A stretch of DNA of 41,050 nucleotides from Mycolicibacterium vinylchloridicum. GTDB taxonomy: Bacteria; Actinomycetota; Actinomycetes; Mycobacteriales; Mycobacteriaceae. The notes under the pieces are model-generated. The model was given only the letters and a program-made list of their open reading frames with translations, ran no database searches and was not told the DNA's origin. The stretch is taken from positions 1-41,050 of the forward strand of contig NZ_JACBJQ010000046.1 of the NCBI RefSeq assembly GCF_013404075.1, given 5' to 3'. A program made the translations under genes and the position numbers. Of the stretch, positions 25,672 to 35,008 are shown piece by piece (positions within the stretch are counted from its first letter, which is position 1; the number at the start of each line of letters is the position of its first letter).

Positions 25672-27217
25672 TCATCATCCAGAGGACCAGGGGGAACAGC
25701 GGCATGAGGCAGAGGTATTCGACCCATTCGACCGCCTTGCGGAAGAGCGGGCTGTAAGTGGTGTTGGGCACCACCGCCGCGGCGATCAGTCCGAGCGCAG
25801 GAACAGCCAAGAGCACGACGACTCCGATGGCTAGGGCAAGTGGCGTCCACAACGTGACTGCGTAGCGCACCGACACGAGCGCGACGATGATCACCGCGGT
25901 GGCTGCCACGATGATCGCTTGTACGCGGTCCATGAAGGACCGCGCGCGCAGGACCAGGAAGCCGGCGGTCAACGCACCCAATACTATTGGCAGCCAACGG
26001 CGCTCGGCGCCCGGATCACACATTCCGGTCACACTGACCACCAGCAACGCGCCGAACGATACGAGCAAGCCAGTCAGGAACGCGCGCGCCCGCTCGGCGC
26101 GGACGACGACATCACGGACCGAGGCGGGCCCTTCGAGCACGGTGCTGCCGTCATCGTTGTGAACGACGGTAGGAAGTTCGGGGCGAGCTTCGAAGATCCA
26201 CCGGCTATCGGCCGCAGGGAACACCGGGAGCCGAATACCGGCACACCAGCGCGCTATCGGGGCCGCCGACTGGTATCCCAGGACGCCGACGACGAACATG
26301 CAGCCGAGCAGTGTCATGACATTGACGGGTGCCAGCATCTGCACGACGCCCACGGTCATTGCCGCGAGACTGAGCATAATGATGACCGAATGGGTGGCCA
26401 GTGCGCGGCCCCCGCAGCGCACCGCCATGACCGAACCCGCCGCCAACACACCGAAACCCACGGCTGCATGCGGTGCCCCCACAGGGCCGGGTACCGCGGA
26501 TGCCGTCGCGACGGCGAGCGCGGGGCTGCCTGTGAAGACCAGTACGTCGACGGCTGTGCGATCGAAACGTGTTTGCGCCCAGGCCACCATCACAGCGGCG
26601 ATCGCGAAGACGGCGACGGCGATCGCAGCCGCGCTCGCAGCAGTCAGCCATGTGTCGTGGCGATACCGCCAAGCGGCGAGCAGGCCCACCGCGAGGAAGA
26701 CCGCTACCGAGAGCATGCCGATACCGACCCGAACGGCTGTCGCAGGGTCGATCGCACGGTGCCGCTTGGACAGGCCAGCTGCTACGGCTGTCGAGATGTG
26801 TTCGGCGACATGGGTGCGGCGCTCGGTGTCTTCAAGGAAGCGCAGCCAGAGCAGGTCACCGTCCATGACATCCTGCGCTATCAGCGATTGGCTGTGTTGC
26901 AACGGCTTTCCATCGGCGCGACACAGAGCCCAACGCCCTCGGGCGGAGGAGTCCAGAGGTGCCTCGTCCAGTTCGACGAGGCGGTCGTTGACGACCGCCC
27001 GCAGGGGTTCGACCATGACGGATAGCGGCGCCTCCCCGTCCAGGATCATCCCGATCTGCGCACTGCCGGCCATGACGCCGATCAGTGCGGATCGAGTTGA
27101 TGACGCAGCGGTGCACCGCTCGGCGCGCTCCGCCCGTGGTGCGGCGATGTCGGATTCTCCTCTGCTGCGGTGGTTCTCACCACTGGTGATGCCGGCAGTC
27201 GTTGTTTGCTGTGCCAC
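25643..27217 (-). CDS. eccD: ESX membrane channel protein EccD
   Basis: About 524 residues from the preferred start. An N-terminal ubiquitin-like domain (VMAGSAQIGMILDGEAPLSV, DGDLLWLRFLEDTERR) is followed by about 11 hydrophobic helices, from VRVGIGMLSVAVFLAVGLLA to LCLMPLFPLVLWMM. EccD lines the ESX membrane complex as a dimer per protomer. The ending SPLFRKAVEWVEYLCLMPLF is very close to EccD5. GTG at 27217 is chosen because GAGGG precedes it and the N-terminal length then matches EccD5. A GTG at 27265, touching the espG stop, is also possible. Confidence 0.93.
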   Translation of the reverse strand: MAQQTTTAGITSGENHRSRGESDIAAPRAERAERCTAASSTRSALIGVMAGSAQIGMILDGEAPLSVMVEPLRAVVNDRLVELDEAPLDSSARGRWALCRADGKPLQHSQSLIAQDVMDGDLLWLRFLEDTERRTHVAEHISTAVAAGLSKRHRAIDPATAVRVGIGMLSVAVFLAVGLLAAWRYRHDTWLTAASAAAIAVAVFAIAAVMVAWAQTRFDRTAVDVLVFTGSPALAVATASAVPGPVGAPHAAVGFGVLAAGSVMAVRCGGRALATHSVIIMLSLAAMTVGVVQMLAPVNVMTLLGCMFVVGVLGYQSAAPIARWCAGIRLPVFPAADSRWIFEARPELPTVVHNDDGSTVLEGPASVRDVVVRAERARAFLTGLLVSFGALLVVSVTGMCDPGAERRWLPIVLGALTAGFLVLRARSFMDRVQAIIVAATAVIIVALVSVRYAVTLWTPLALAIGVVVLLAVPALGLIAAAVVPNTTYSPLFRKAVEWVEYLCLMPLFPLVLWMMNVYEAIRYR

Positions 27218-27265
27218 ATTGCCCTCGTCGTCTACTGTGCTGCGGAGTCGATGGGTGTTCCCCAC

Positions 27266-28159
27266 CTACCGCCGGTGTCGCTCCCACGCACCGAACGGAA
27301 GTGTGTCGAGCAGGGTTTTGACGCCCACTCCAATGAATTGCGGCGTCGCGGGGCATATCGCCATCCAGGGTCGATCGGAGCCCGCCACGGGCGGTTGCTG
27401 ATACATCGCGATCCGGCCTGACGAACCGTCCTTGATCGACAGCACCGACTCACTCGATGCGCGAGTGTCGTCGCGGTGCTGCCGTGCATAGACAACCGCT
27501 TCGGCGCGGGTGTCCGATAACGCCTGGCTGAGCGCGGCCAAGGTTGCCGGGTTCAAGCCCAGCCGGCGTAGTTCACGCGCCGCGAACACGTCGAAACCCG
27601 AATTCTGCCAATCTGATGCGGCGTCGACAGCCTCTTCTGTGGGGACAGTGACAGCAGTGATGTGCGCCGGCTCAGCCGGCGCGATCGCGTCGAGTGCATC
27701 GAGGACCAGGCCGGCGATTGACCCAGCGCCGGACACCGAGACATCGTCGACAGTGATGTCGGTACCTGATCGCACCGCCGACACCCAACGTTCGTCGCGA
27801 CGCGCCAGCACGATCCGCAGCTCGCAATCGGAAACGACGTGACGCCCAGGGGCATCATCGGCGGCGGCTGCTCCATAACGCAACGGCTGCCGGGCCACCA
27901 TCAGGATCACTTCGATGTCGGGGGCGCCCAACACCTCCATCCTGGCAGCGACATCTGGATGAATGTGGCCGTCGACGATGACACCCTGCTCCTGCATCAC
28001 CGATATTCCTGGGTGCTCGAACAGCTCCGAATCTGAACCCGTCGAGACGTAGGGGCGACCCTTCAGCTCCGGCGCGACGTGACGAATATCCAACAGCGCC
28101 TGCAGCAACCATAGCCCTTCGGTGTTTACGGTCACGTCGGTCCGCTCGTGGACAATCAT
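27266..28159 (-). CDS. espG: ESX PE-PPE chaperone EspG (EspG5 type)
   Basis: A 297-residue cytosolic chaperone that binds the tip of PPE partners in PE-PPE heterodimers and keeps them soluble for export. Residues DVTVNTEGLWLLQALLDIRH, GRPYVSTGSDSE and FEHPGISVMQEQG match EspG5 closely, and the ending KTLLDTLPFGAWERHRR is also typical. The ATG overlaps the eccC stop by 4 bases. It is probably specific for the two PPE proteins encoded upstream in the same operon. That partner assignment is inferred from co-localisation. Confidence 0.93.
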   Translation of the reverse strand: MIVHERTDVTVNTEGLWLLQALLDIRHVAPELKGRPYVSTGSDSELFEHPGISVMQEQGVIVDGHIHPDVAARMEVLGAPDIEVILMVARQPLRYGAAAADDAPGRHVVSDCELRIVLARRDERWVSAVRSGTDITVDDVSVSGAGSIAGLVLDALDAIAPAEPAHITAVTVPTEEAVDAASDWQNSGFDVFAARELRRLGLNPATLAALSQALSDTRAEAVVYARQHRDDTRASSESVLSIKDGSSGRIAMYQQPPVAGSDRPWMAICPATPQFIGVGVKTLLDTLPFGAWERHRR

Positions 28160-31100
28160 CTGTTCTCCTCTTCCGGTGTCAGTGCGGCGTCGGCAACCTG
28201 CACGAAGACGCCGGTATCTGCGGCCATCAACAAGCCGCGCCCGCGGGGCAGCGGTCCTCCTCGCATCTTGGCGCGGATGAAACCCTCATCAGGGTCGGCG
28301 TCCATCACCAGCAACGGAGCGTTCGCCTGATGTAGCGCTCGAAGCATCGGATCGCTGCCGGCCGACGACCAACCGCCGAACGTACGCGTGATGATGACGT
28401 GCAGCCCGACGTCTGCCGCTCTGCCGATCAACGGCGTGAGCCGCTGTAGTGGTGAGTCGTAACCTGTTGGTAGCAGCTGAATGTCGTCAATGATGAGGAA
28501 TATCTCCGGCCCGCTCCACCAGGAGCGAGACAACAGCTCGTGTGCCGACAGCCCCGGTGGCGGTTCTCGGCGGTGCAGGACTTGAGCGAGCTCTTCGACC
28601 ATCGCCGCGACGTTGTCGCCGCTGTAGGCGAAGCGCTCCAGGTAATCAGATCCCATGGTGGTCAGCAGCTGTCGCCGTGGATCGATCAGCCAGATCTGGG
28701 CGGATGGCCCCGTGGTCGATGAAGCCGATGTGGCGCCAGGCGCATACACCCGCCCGATCTCGGACATGATCACCGAAAGCGTGGTTGTGCGACCGCATCC
28801 GCGGCGGCCGGTGACCATCAGGTGCGGGCTGTCGGCGAAGTCGAGGTAGACCGGTTGGAGGTCCAACTCCGACATCGCCCAGGCGATACCACCGGCTCCA
28901 AGGCCTCGACGCTCATCCATGGACACGGATTCGCGGAGCAGACCGAGTCCGAAGCGGGACGGCAATCTCCGTATCGGTCGCGCTCGATTCGGTGTCATCT
29001 CGGCGATAGCAGACGACACCGTGCCGGATTCGAATGTGTCTGTCGGCGTGCCGCGCATAGCTGGCCGGGCGACGAGAGTGTGCAGCCCGGCTTGTGGGTC
29101 GGTGTCGAGACGAACGTAATTAACGGCCACCATGCCCCGCCCCGGCTTGGTCGGCACGTTCTGTGCGAACCGCGGTCGCACCAATCGGGCGTCTTCGACT
29201 GCCGCCAGCCGCAACTCAATGCGTGATCCGAATCCGCTTCGTACGGCTGGTCGCAATTCCGATTCGCGGTCAGCGGTGACGATCGCGTGCACTCCGAAAG
29301 ATGGTCCTTGATTGACGATCTGGTTGATCTGCTCAAGGACGACTTCGTTCTCCTCGGCCAGCGCCCGATAGTTGTCGAGAACGAGGTAGATGTCCCCGAA
29401 GTTGTCCTCGGGAACCGCGCCGGGCGCGCCGGCGAACTTGCGCCGACGGAATACGTCTATCGAAGCGATGTCACAGGCGATAAAGCTTCGCCTGCGTTCT
29501 CGGACGAGTTCCAACAATTCGGCCACCGTTCGCCGAACACCGTCGGGATCCGTCGGGCCGACGACGCCGCCGACGTGAGGGATGTCGGTGACGGTCGTCA
29601 GCGCCGTCCCGCTGTACGCAAGACAGTAGAACTGCACCTGCTCGGGAGTGTGCGTGAGCGCCGCCGCGCAGATCAACGTCTGTAACGCGGTGGTCTTGCC
29701 TGCCCCCCCCGCGCCGAGAATCAATACGTTGGCGCCGGGGCCGGAAGTGTCGATGAGCCAAGGGGGTTGGTCGTGTTTGAACGGACGGTCGATGACACCG
29801 ATCGGAAAAACGAGATCTCGGGCGGTTCCGTACGCGTCGCGCCAGCTGCGGCCTAGGTGCTGATCGACAAGGACATCGATGGCGATCGGCTGATCCAGCG
29901 GCGCCTGCCACAGCCGATGGGGTTCGAAGTCGATCTGGCGTAGCCGGTCGATAAGCACTGTGCCGACCTTCGGTACACGAATGGCGTCTTCGGCGGGGTG
30001 CTCGGATTTGGCGTCCGCGGCTGCGGTGTCGGCCGACGATGGCACGGGCTCGGCTGTCGTCATCTCGAGTGGCGCGAAAGCTGTGGTGAACAGCTGTGGA
30101 CGAATGTAATCGACACCGAGGCTCACCGGTGCGGCGACGTCATCGTCGAATGAACTGCTGCGCAGGAAGTCTCGCCACAGGAACTCCGCTTGGAACTTGA
30201 TGGTGTCCGCTCCGCTACGTCGGAAGTAGCCCACGCCTGCCTTGGCCGGCAGGTTGACTGCGTTGGGCACACCGGCGGCCTGTGCTGCAGCCGCTGTCTG
30301 AGCCTTGAGTACGAGCCGATAGCCCATGTTCTCCATCAGCTTCTCGGCGCGACTCTCGATGGTTTGTGACGCCATCACCAAATGCACCCAGTAGGCCCGG
30401 CCCTGCCGACCGATCGAGTCGAGCACGTCGACCGCTGTCGGCATGATCCGGAACCATTCGTAGAATTCATCGATCACGACGACGAGCATGGGCAGCGGAG
30501 CCATCTGCTCACCTCTGCTCTCCATCCTGCGCCTCAGCTCGTTGTATTCCTTTGCGCCGTCGACGCCGGCTGCGTCGCAGACGTTCTTGCGGCGCGCGAT
30601 CTCGCCCCACATGGCCTCAAGGAATCGCTCCATCAGTGCCTGATCGTCCTCGAGGTCGGTTATGATCCGTGAGACGTGAGGCACGCCGGCGAACGGCTTG
30701 ACCGCCGACCCGCCTTTGAGATCGGCGAGGACGAACTGCAATTCATCGGGCGGGTGCGCGAGCATCAGCGACGTGATGACCGTGCGGACCAGCGTGGACT
30801 TTCCGGAGCCGGTGGTTCCGGACATGACACCGTGCGGGCCGTCGCCGCCTTCGTCCAGGGACTTCATATCCAGGAACACGAGTTCGTTGTTGTCCGCGCG
30901 GACCCCGAACGGCACACGTAACCGCGACCGATCCGGTGAGTCCGCACGACGGTCCCACAACTCGCGGAAGTCCACCGTGTCGGGATCGTCGATACCATAA
31001 TGCGACAGGATGTCTCGTGTACCGACTTGGACGACCCGATGCCCCATCTCCTCGTAGGCCTCGGCCAGTCGCCAGCGGGCGAGCTGCATCGCGAATTGTC

Positions 31101-32322
31101 CCGCCTCCGGTTCGGGCATCCGATCGGCAAGCGCGAAGAACCAGCTTCGATCATCGTCGCCGAGTGCAGTGTCCGCATCGCGCGGCTGCGCCTGGAGTGT
31201 GCCGTCGCCCTTGAACCGCAACACTCGGTGCGGCGCCTCACCGGCGACCTCGCACGCTCCCACCAAGTCGATGAAGGTGATTCCGTCGATCCCATCGGAA
31301 GTGAGTACGTACTCCCACTGGTAGTCTTCGACGTCGACGATCACGATGTGGTGGGGGGTCGAGGTGTGTGCGGGTATGCCATGTCGTGCCGGGGTGAACG
31401 ATCCTCGACCGGCGAACAGTGAGTCCGAGTGTGCCTTCGCGAAATCGCGCGGTGAGGTGTACACCATTCTTGCGCTGCCAGCGGCGTCGGATCGACGACG
31501 ATCGCCTACATGCGGAAGCCACTTCACCCAGTCCCACGCGGATGCCTCAGCCGTGACGACGATCATGGCGAGGTGATCGGGGCCGTGCGAGAAGGCCAGT
31601 TGACACATCAACGCTCGAACGAGATCGAGCACCCGCTCGCGGTCGCCCTGGATCCGATACCAGGGTTCGGCGAGAAGCGAGATCGTCTTTGGCAGGTTGT
31701 AGACGACGCTCTGGTACCGACCGAAGTCCCGAAGCGCTGAGACAGTGACGGGTTCGAGATCGATGTCCTCGGGCATGTCGTGCGGTTCGCCCCATGTGAT
31801 CTCGGGCCGAGCGATACCGACTCCAACTCTGACGACCCCGAAGTTGAGGTCTCGGCCGTCCGGACTGCGCTCCCACATGCGGCTCGATCCGACTGAGGCG
31901 GCAAGCGTACAGGGTGCTGGATGAAACCAGCGGTATGATGCGTCCATCTCGTCAGCCGACCGAGATGCCAGCTCGCGCAACTCATCCAGCGTCGCCATGA
32001 ACTTTGAACGTAGGGTGTCGAGTCGGGCCCGGCTGAGTTGCTGTCCACTACCTCCGAACCTGCCGCCGAACATCATCATGGCGATGCCACCGATCATCAG
32101 GATCGGGAACAGAGCGCCCGCTCCCATGAACATTCGCGACCCGCTGGCCACCGTCATGGCAACCATGGCGATGACGAGACCGGCGATCAGTACGCCGACC
32201 ACCACCAGCCACCACGGCTTGCCTTCGGGAGGCGGGACGTTGATCGGCGTTGGCAGGACGATGTTCTCCGGCTTGACCGCTGGTGCCCGCTCCACGGTGG
32301 GTCGGGCGAAGCCGCGCTTCAT
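28156..32322 (-). CDS. eccC: ESX FtsK/SpoIIIE-type ATPase EccC, single-chain
   Basis: A 1388-residue ATPase that recognises Esx substrates and powers export. Two membrane helices (about 37-58 and 66-85, WWLVVVGVLIAGLVIAMVAM and GALFPILMIGGIAMMMF) precede three FtsK-like nucleotidase domains. Domain 1 has GTTGSGKST (502-510) and VVVIDEF (about 614-620). Domain 2 has GAGGAGKTT (870-878). Domain 3 has GRRGCGRTTT and LIIDDIQ. It is a single chain, as in ESX-5, rather than split as in ESX-1. The N terminus (MKRGFARPT) and length match EccC5 (about 1390). Start and stop both overlap their neighbours by 4 bases. Domain 1 keeps the glutamate needed for hydrolysis. A C8 run at 29703-29710 codes for part of the second P-loop. 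Confidence 0.96.
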   Translation of the reverse strand: MKRGFARPTVERAPAVKPENIVLPTPINVPPPEGKPWWLVVVGVLIAGLVIAMVAMTVASGSRMFMGAGALFPILMIGGIAMMMFGGRFGGSGQQLSRARLDTLRSKFMATLDELRELASRSADEMDASYRWFHPAPCTLAASVGSSRMWERSPDGRDLNFGVVRVGVGIARPEITWGEPHDMPEDIDLEPVTVSALRDFGRYQSVVYNLPKTISLLAEPWYRIQGDRERVLDLVRALMCQLAFSHGPDHLAMIVVTAEASAWDWVKWLPHVGDRRRSDAAGSARMVYTSPRDFAKAHSDSLFAGRGSFTPARHGIPAHTSTPHHIVIVDVEDYQWEYVLTSDGIDGITFIDLVGACEVAGEAPHRVLRFKGDGTLQAQPRDADTALGDDDRSWFFALADRMPEPEAGQFAMQLARWRLAEAYEEMGHRVVQVGTRDILSHYGIDDPDTVDFRELWDRRADSPDRSRLRVPFGVRADNNELVFLDMKSLDEGGDGPHGVMSGTTGSGKSTLVRTVITSLMLAHPPDELQFVLADLKGGSAVKPFAGVPHVSRIITDLEDDQALMERFLEAMWGEIARRKNVCDAAGVDGAKEYNELRRRMESRGEQMAPLPMLVVVIDEFYEWFRIMPTAVDVLDSIGRQGRAYWVHLVMASQTIESRAEKLMENMGYRLVLKAQTAAAAQAAGVPNAVNLPAKAGVGYFRRSGADTIKFQAEFLWRDFLRSSSFDDDVAAPVSLGVDYIRPQLFTTAFAPLEMTTAEPVPSSADTAAADAKSEHPAEDAIRVPKVGTVLIDRLRQIDFEPHRLWQAPLDQPIAIDVLVDQHLGRSWRDAYGTARDLVFPIGVIDRPFKHDQPPWLIDTSGPGANVLILGAGGAGKTTALQTLICAAALTHTPEQVQFYCLAYSGTALTTVTDIPHVGGVVGPTDPDGVRRTVAELLELVRERRRSFIACDIASIDVFRRRKFAGAPGAVPEDNFGDIYLVLDNYRALAEENEVVLEQINQIVNQGPSFGVHAIVTADRESELRPAVRSGFGSRIELRLAAVEDARLVRPRFAQNVPTKPGRGMVAVNYVRLDTDPQAGLHTLVARPAMRGTPTDTFESGTVSSAIAEMTPNRARPIRRLPSRFGLGLLRESVSMDERRGLGAGGIAWAMSELDLQPVYLDFADSPHLMVTGRRGCGRTTTLSVIMSEIGRVYAPGATSASSTTGPSAQIWLIDPRRQLLTTMGSDYLERFAYSGDNVAAMVEELAQVLHRREPPPGLSAHELLSRSWWSGPEIFLIIDDIQLLPTGYDSPLQRLTPLIGRAADVGLHVIITRTFGGWSSAGSDPMLRALHQANAPLLVMDADPDEGFIRAKMRGGPLPRGRGLLMAADTGVFVQVADAALTPEEENR

Positions 32323-33842
32323 CTCGGAACCTCCAGTGCGGCTGGATCTGTAGACATCGGCAGGGTGTCGTACCGCACCAACGCGTCGCTGCGCGAGAGC
32401 GTCGGCCCGGGGGGCAACAGGCGCAGCGCGGCCCAGGGTGCCGGACTCGGTTGTGTCGTCAATCCGAGTGCGTTACGGGCGTCATCGTGGTTGTCCACAC
32501 CGAACCGGACCCCGGAACCCGACAACCACCACAACGAATCGGCAGACTGGGCATCCGGTTGGTTTCCCGTGGCAGAAACGAAGTTCGCGTGATCGGGCCC
32601 GTAGTAGACGTGATCGGCCGCGCTACCTGAAGTGTTCGTCTTGACCAGTGAAACCACCCGCTCGACTTCGCCGTGGGGGATGGGGAGCGATGGTCCGGCG
32701 ACCAAGCTGACGCGTGCACGATTCTCCCCGACGGTGCGTTGCCACCACCAGCAGGTCGACGGATGCTCGGTAGGTTCGAGCACGGTCAATGGTTCAGGCG
32801 GATAGGCGGATAGGTCGAGTCCGTCGACGATGGGTAGCGTGGTCAACGTCGATGGAGGCACCACGATCTGCTGCCCGCCGGTTTCGTCTCTTGTGTTCTG
32901 GAGTATCTGTGCAACGATGGGCGAGATGGTCTGGACACCGTCGGCGAGTACCACGGAGAACTGCTGGGGCCCACTGATCTGGGGGGTCACGAACACGGTG
33001 CCCACGGCTCCCGGGGCGCCGGGAAAGCGCGCTGGGGCACCGGCTTCCGGTATGAGCGGCACCGTCAACTCCCTGCCGACGGGCAGCACGTTGAAGAGAG
33101 CTTGACTCATCGGCGGCGCCTGGCTTATCTGCTCCGGGCTGAGCCCCAAGGGTAGTAGAACGGCACGGTTGGCCGCGTCGACTCTTGATCGGTGACCGTC
33201 GCGGACCACCCAGGTATCCGGGCCGTACCGCAACAGCGCGGTGTCCGCTGGGGTCAGCACCTTTCGCCTGTCCGTCAGATCCGGGGTGCCGTTGATCACT
33301 GTGACGAGTACCGGCGATGACTCGGCTGAGCCCGGCGTCGGCGTGACGGAATCACAGATCAACCAGGATGACGATGTCGGAATCCTCGGCCGGAGATCTG
33401 ATGGTGCACCCGGAATGCCGACCAGCGGTCCTTGAGGTTGCTTCTCGATCTCGGCAGGGCGCACCATCTGCGGATTGCCAGGGCTTCCTGCGATCAGACG
33501 CGCAGAGGCCAGATTGAGTGCAGGGTAGAAGGTTTTGCCTACGCGCACGTAAAGCGCACCGGTGTCCCGGTCGGCGACGATCGCGGCATCCCCGACTCGG
33601 CCGGCCGGGCTGATGAAAGACCACAGGAGTGCGCCGAGGCAGATGACCGCGGCGGCAGAGACAGACGCCACGACGGCCAGCGATTGGCGCCGATTGGGTT
33701 CCACCTCCATGCGCACCCGCCACCGCGTGAGCGCCAGTGCAGTACGACGGCCAAGAAACTGATGTCCGCTGACCTGCGTACGGGTGGACAACCCCAGTCC
33801 GTGTCCGGAGCGCCGCTTGGAGTCAGTCATGCCGCAGGCCAT
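32319..33842 (-). CDS. eccB: ESX membrane component EccB
   Basis: A 507-residue single-pass protein. A short cytosolic N terminus (GLGLSTRTQVSGHQFLGRRT) precedes a helix at about 55-80 (SLAVVASVSAAAVICLGALL), and a large periplasmic domain follows with HPSTCWWWQRT near the C terminus. EccB is the periplasmic scaffold of the ESX complex. The sequence follows EccB5 throughout. An alternative ATG lies four codons in (33830), and neither has a clear ribosome binding site. It follows esxN by 87 bases. Placement here, after the esx genes, differs from M. tuberculosis ESX-5, where eccB5-eccC5 lead the locus. Confidence 0.94.
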   Translation of the reverse strand: MACGMTDSKRRSGHGLGLSTRTQVSGHQFLGRRTALALTRWRVRMEVEPNRRQSLAVVASVSAAAVICLGALLWSFISPAGRVGDAAIVADRDTGALYVRVGKTFYPALNLASARLIAGSPGNPQMVRPAEIEKQPQGPLVGIPGAPSDLRPRIPTSSSWLICDSVTPTPGSAESSPVLVTVINGTPDLTDRRKVLTPADTALLRYGPDTWVVRDGHRSRVDAANRAVLLPLGLSPEQISQAPPMSQALFNVLPVGRELTVPLIPEAGAPARFPGAPGAVGTVFVTPQISGPQQFSVVLADGVQTISPIVAQILQNTRDETGGQQIVVPPSTLTTLPIVDGLDLSAYPPEPLTVLEPTEHPSTCWWWQRTVGENRARVSLVAGPSLPIPHGEVERVVSLVKTNTSGSAADHVYYGPDHANFVSATGNQPDAQSADSLWWLSGSGVRFGVDNHDDARNALGLTTQPSPAPWAALRLLPPGPTLSRSDALVRYDTLPMSTDPAALEVPR

Positions 33843-33929
33843 GTTCGGGAGATGCTGATGTCATTTGATGCCTATGCCATGGAAGCGGTTGCGGCAAGGC
33901 TATTTTTACGATGCCGCAACCGCATGCCA

Positions 33930-34214
33930 TCAGAGCCAGCTAGATCCGACCGCACCGTCGGTGTCTGCCATGCTGTTACCTGCGGACTGAACGCGGTTGC
34001 CGTGGTTTGCGGCTTGTTGATAGATGATCTGGAAGTTGCGACCGAGCTGGGTGACAAAATCCTGATACGACATTGACCCGGCTCCTCCCCAGAAGTCCGA
34101 TGCAGCGACGACGTCGCGGATGATGGCTTGGTGCTCGGCCTCGAGTGCGGCCGCCTGCGCCTTGATCACCGCGCCGTGCGCGTCGATGTCACCGAAGACG
34201 TAATTGATCGACAT
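33930..34214 (-). CDS. esxN: WXG100 protein, EsxN-like
   Basis: A 94-residue Esx protein that forms a helical-hairpin heterodimer with the upstream EsxM-like protein and is a type VII substrate. The WGG turn occurs in ASDFWGGAGSMSYQDF near residue 42. The start MSINYVFGDIDAHGAV and the end AVGSSWL match the EsxN/EsxI/L/O/V group of ESX-5. A TAAGGAG ribosome binding site overlaps the stop of its partner gene 10 bases upstream, so the two are produced together. Confidence 0.95.
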   Translation of the reverse strand: MSINYVFGDIDAHGAVIKAQAAALEAEHQAIIRDVVAASDFWGGAGSMSYQDFVTQLGRNFQIIYQQAANHGNRVQSAGNSMADTDGAVGSSWL

Positions 34215-34224
34215 CTGGGTCTCC

Positions 34225-34521
34225 TTAGCTGCTCAAAGTGGCTTGTGAGGTGGCTTCTTGGTGCTCGTAGCTGTTGGCATCGCGAACCAGGCCGTCGCGA
34301 ACCCCGTGAAGCATGGTCACGATGTTGCGGAACGCTTGCTGCATCTGAGCCATGGTGTCGTAGGAAGTTTGCGAGGCCACACCGCTCCAGCCGGTGCCGG
34401 AAATGTTGGCCGACGACGCCCACATCTTGCGAGCCTCGTCTTCGACGGTCTGGGCATGCAGATCGAACCGCGCAGCCATCGCCCGCATCTGGTGCGGATC
34501 AGTCAAGAACTGGGCTGGCAT
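34225..34521 (-). CDS. esxM: WXG100 protein, EsxM-like
   Basis: A 98-residue Esx protein of the EsxM/J/K/P/W group. It has the W-x-G turn in SGTGWSGVASQTSYD and RDGLVRDANSYEHQEATSQ near the C terminus, where YEHQE fits the YxxxD/E type VII secretion signal. Features such as MRAMAARFDLHAQTVEDEAR are typical. An AAGGAG ribosome binding site precedes the ATG. About 135 bases separate it from the PE gene upstream; I see no gene in that gap. Confidence 0.95.
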   Translation of the reverse strand: MPAQFLTDPHQMRAMAARFDLHAQTVEDEARKMWASSANISGTGWSGVASQTSYDTMAQMQQAFRNIVTMLHGVRDGLVRDANSYEHQEATSQATLSS

Positions 34522-34656
34522 GTTTTGTTCTCCTTAAAGCTGTCGAATGTCTTAGTTGGGTGGAGATTGGCGCGACACCGCCGAGGGTGCGTTGTTGCAT
34601 ACAAGTGGCGTGCGGAACTGGTTGTCCCCCTTCGTTTGAGTGCTCAGCCGCCGAGT

Positions 34657-34956
34657 TCAGCCGACCGTTGCTGCGTTTGCAGCTTCGGTGGCGGCATACG
34701 AACCGGCGCTCGTTGACAGGGTCTCCACGAATTGGGCATGGATCACCGCGGCCTGCGCGCTGACCGATTGGTAGACCTGGGCGTGGGCGCTGAACTGGGC
34801 GGCAGTCAGTGCCGATACCTCATCAGCTGCAGCGGGCGAAAGAGCGGTTGTGGGACCGGAGGCCATGCGGTTGCTGTTTGAGACCGCAGCTCCGATCGCG
34901 TCAAGGCTGGCAGCTGCGGAGCTGAGGGCTTCAGGTTGAGCGTTGACGAATGACAT
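34657..34956 (-). CDS. PE family protein (short, PE18/PE19-like)
   Basis: A 99-residue PE protein starting MSFVNAQPEALSSAAASLDA. It consists of the PE helical hairpin only, with no PGRS extension. The ending SYAATEAANAATVG contains YAATE, the YxxxD/E secretion signal. It is similar to PE18/PE19 of the ESX-5 locus. The start at 34956 has AAGGAG upstream, while the frame extending to 35079 is not used. It is the likely partner of one or both PPE proteins encoded just upstream, 52 bases away. Confidence 0.94.
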   Translation of the reverse strand: MSFVNAQPEALSSAAASLDAIGAAVSNSNRMASGPTTALSPAAADEVSALTAAQFSAHAQVYQSVSAQAAVIHAQFVETLSTSAGSYAATEAANAATVG

Positions 34957-35008
34957 TGACTCTCCTTGCTTCTCGATGATACTCGGGCGATGAATCGATG
35001 ACGGTGGC

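Noticed and set aside
29703..29710. C8 homopolymer in eccC, a possible slippage or frameshift site
   Set aside because: The frame is intact and the run codes for the conserved second P-loop (GAGGAGKTT), so the base bias follows from the protein. No sign of phase variation.
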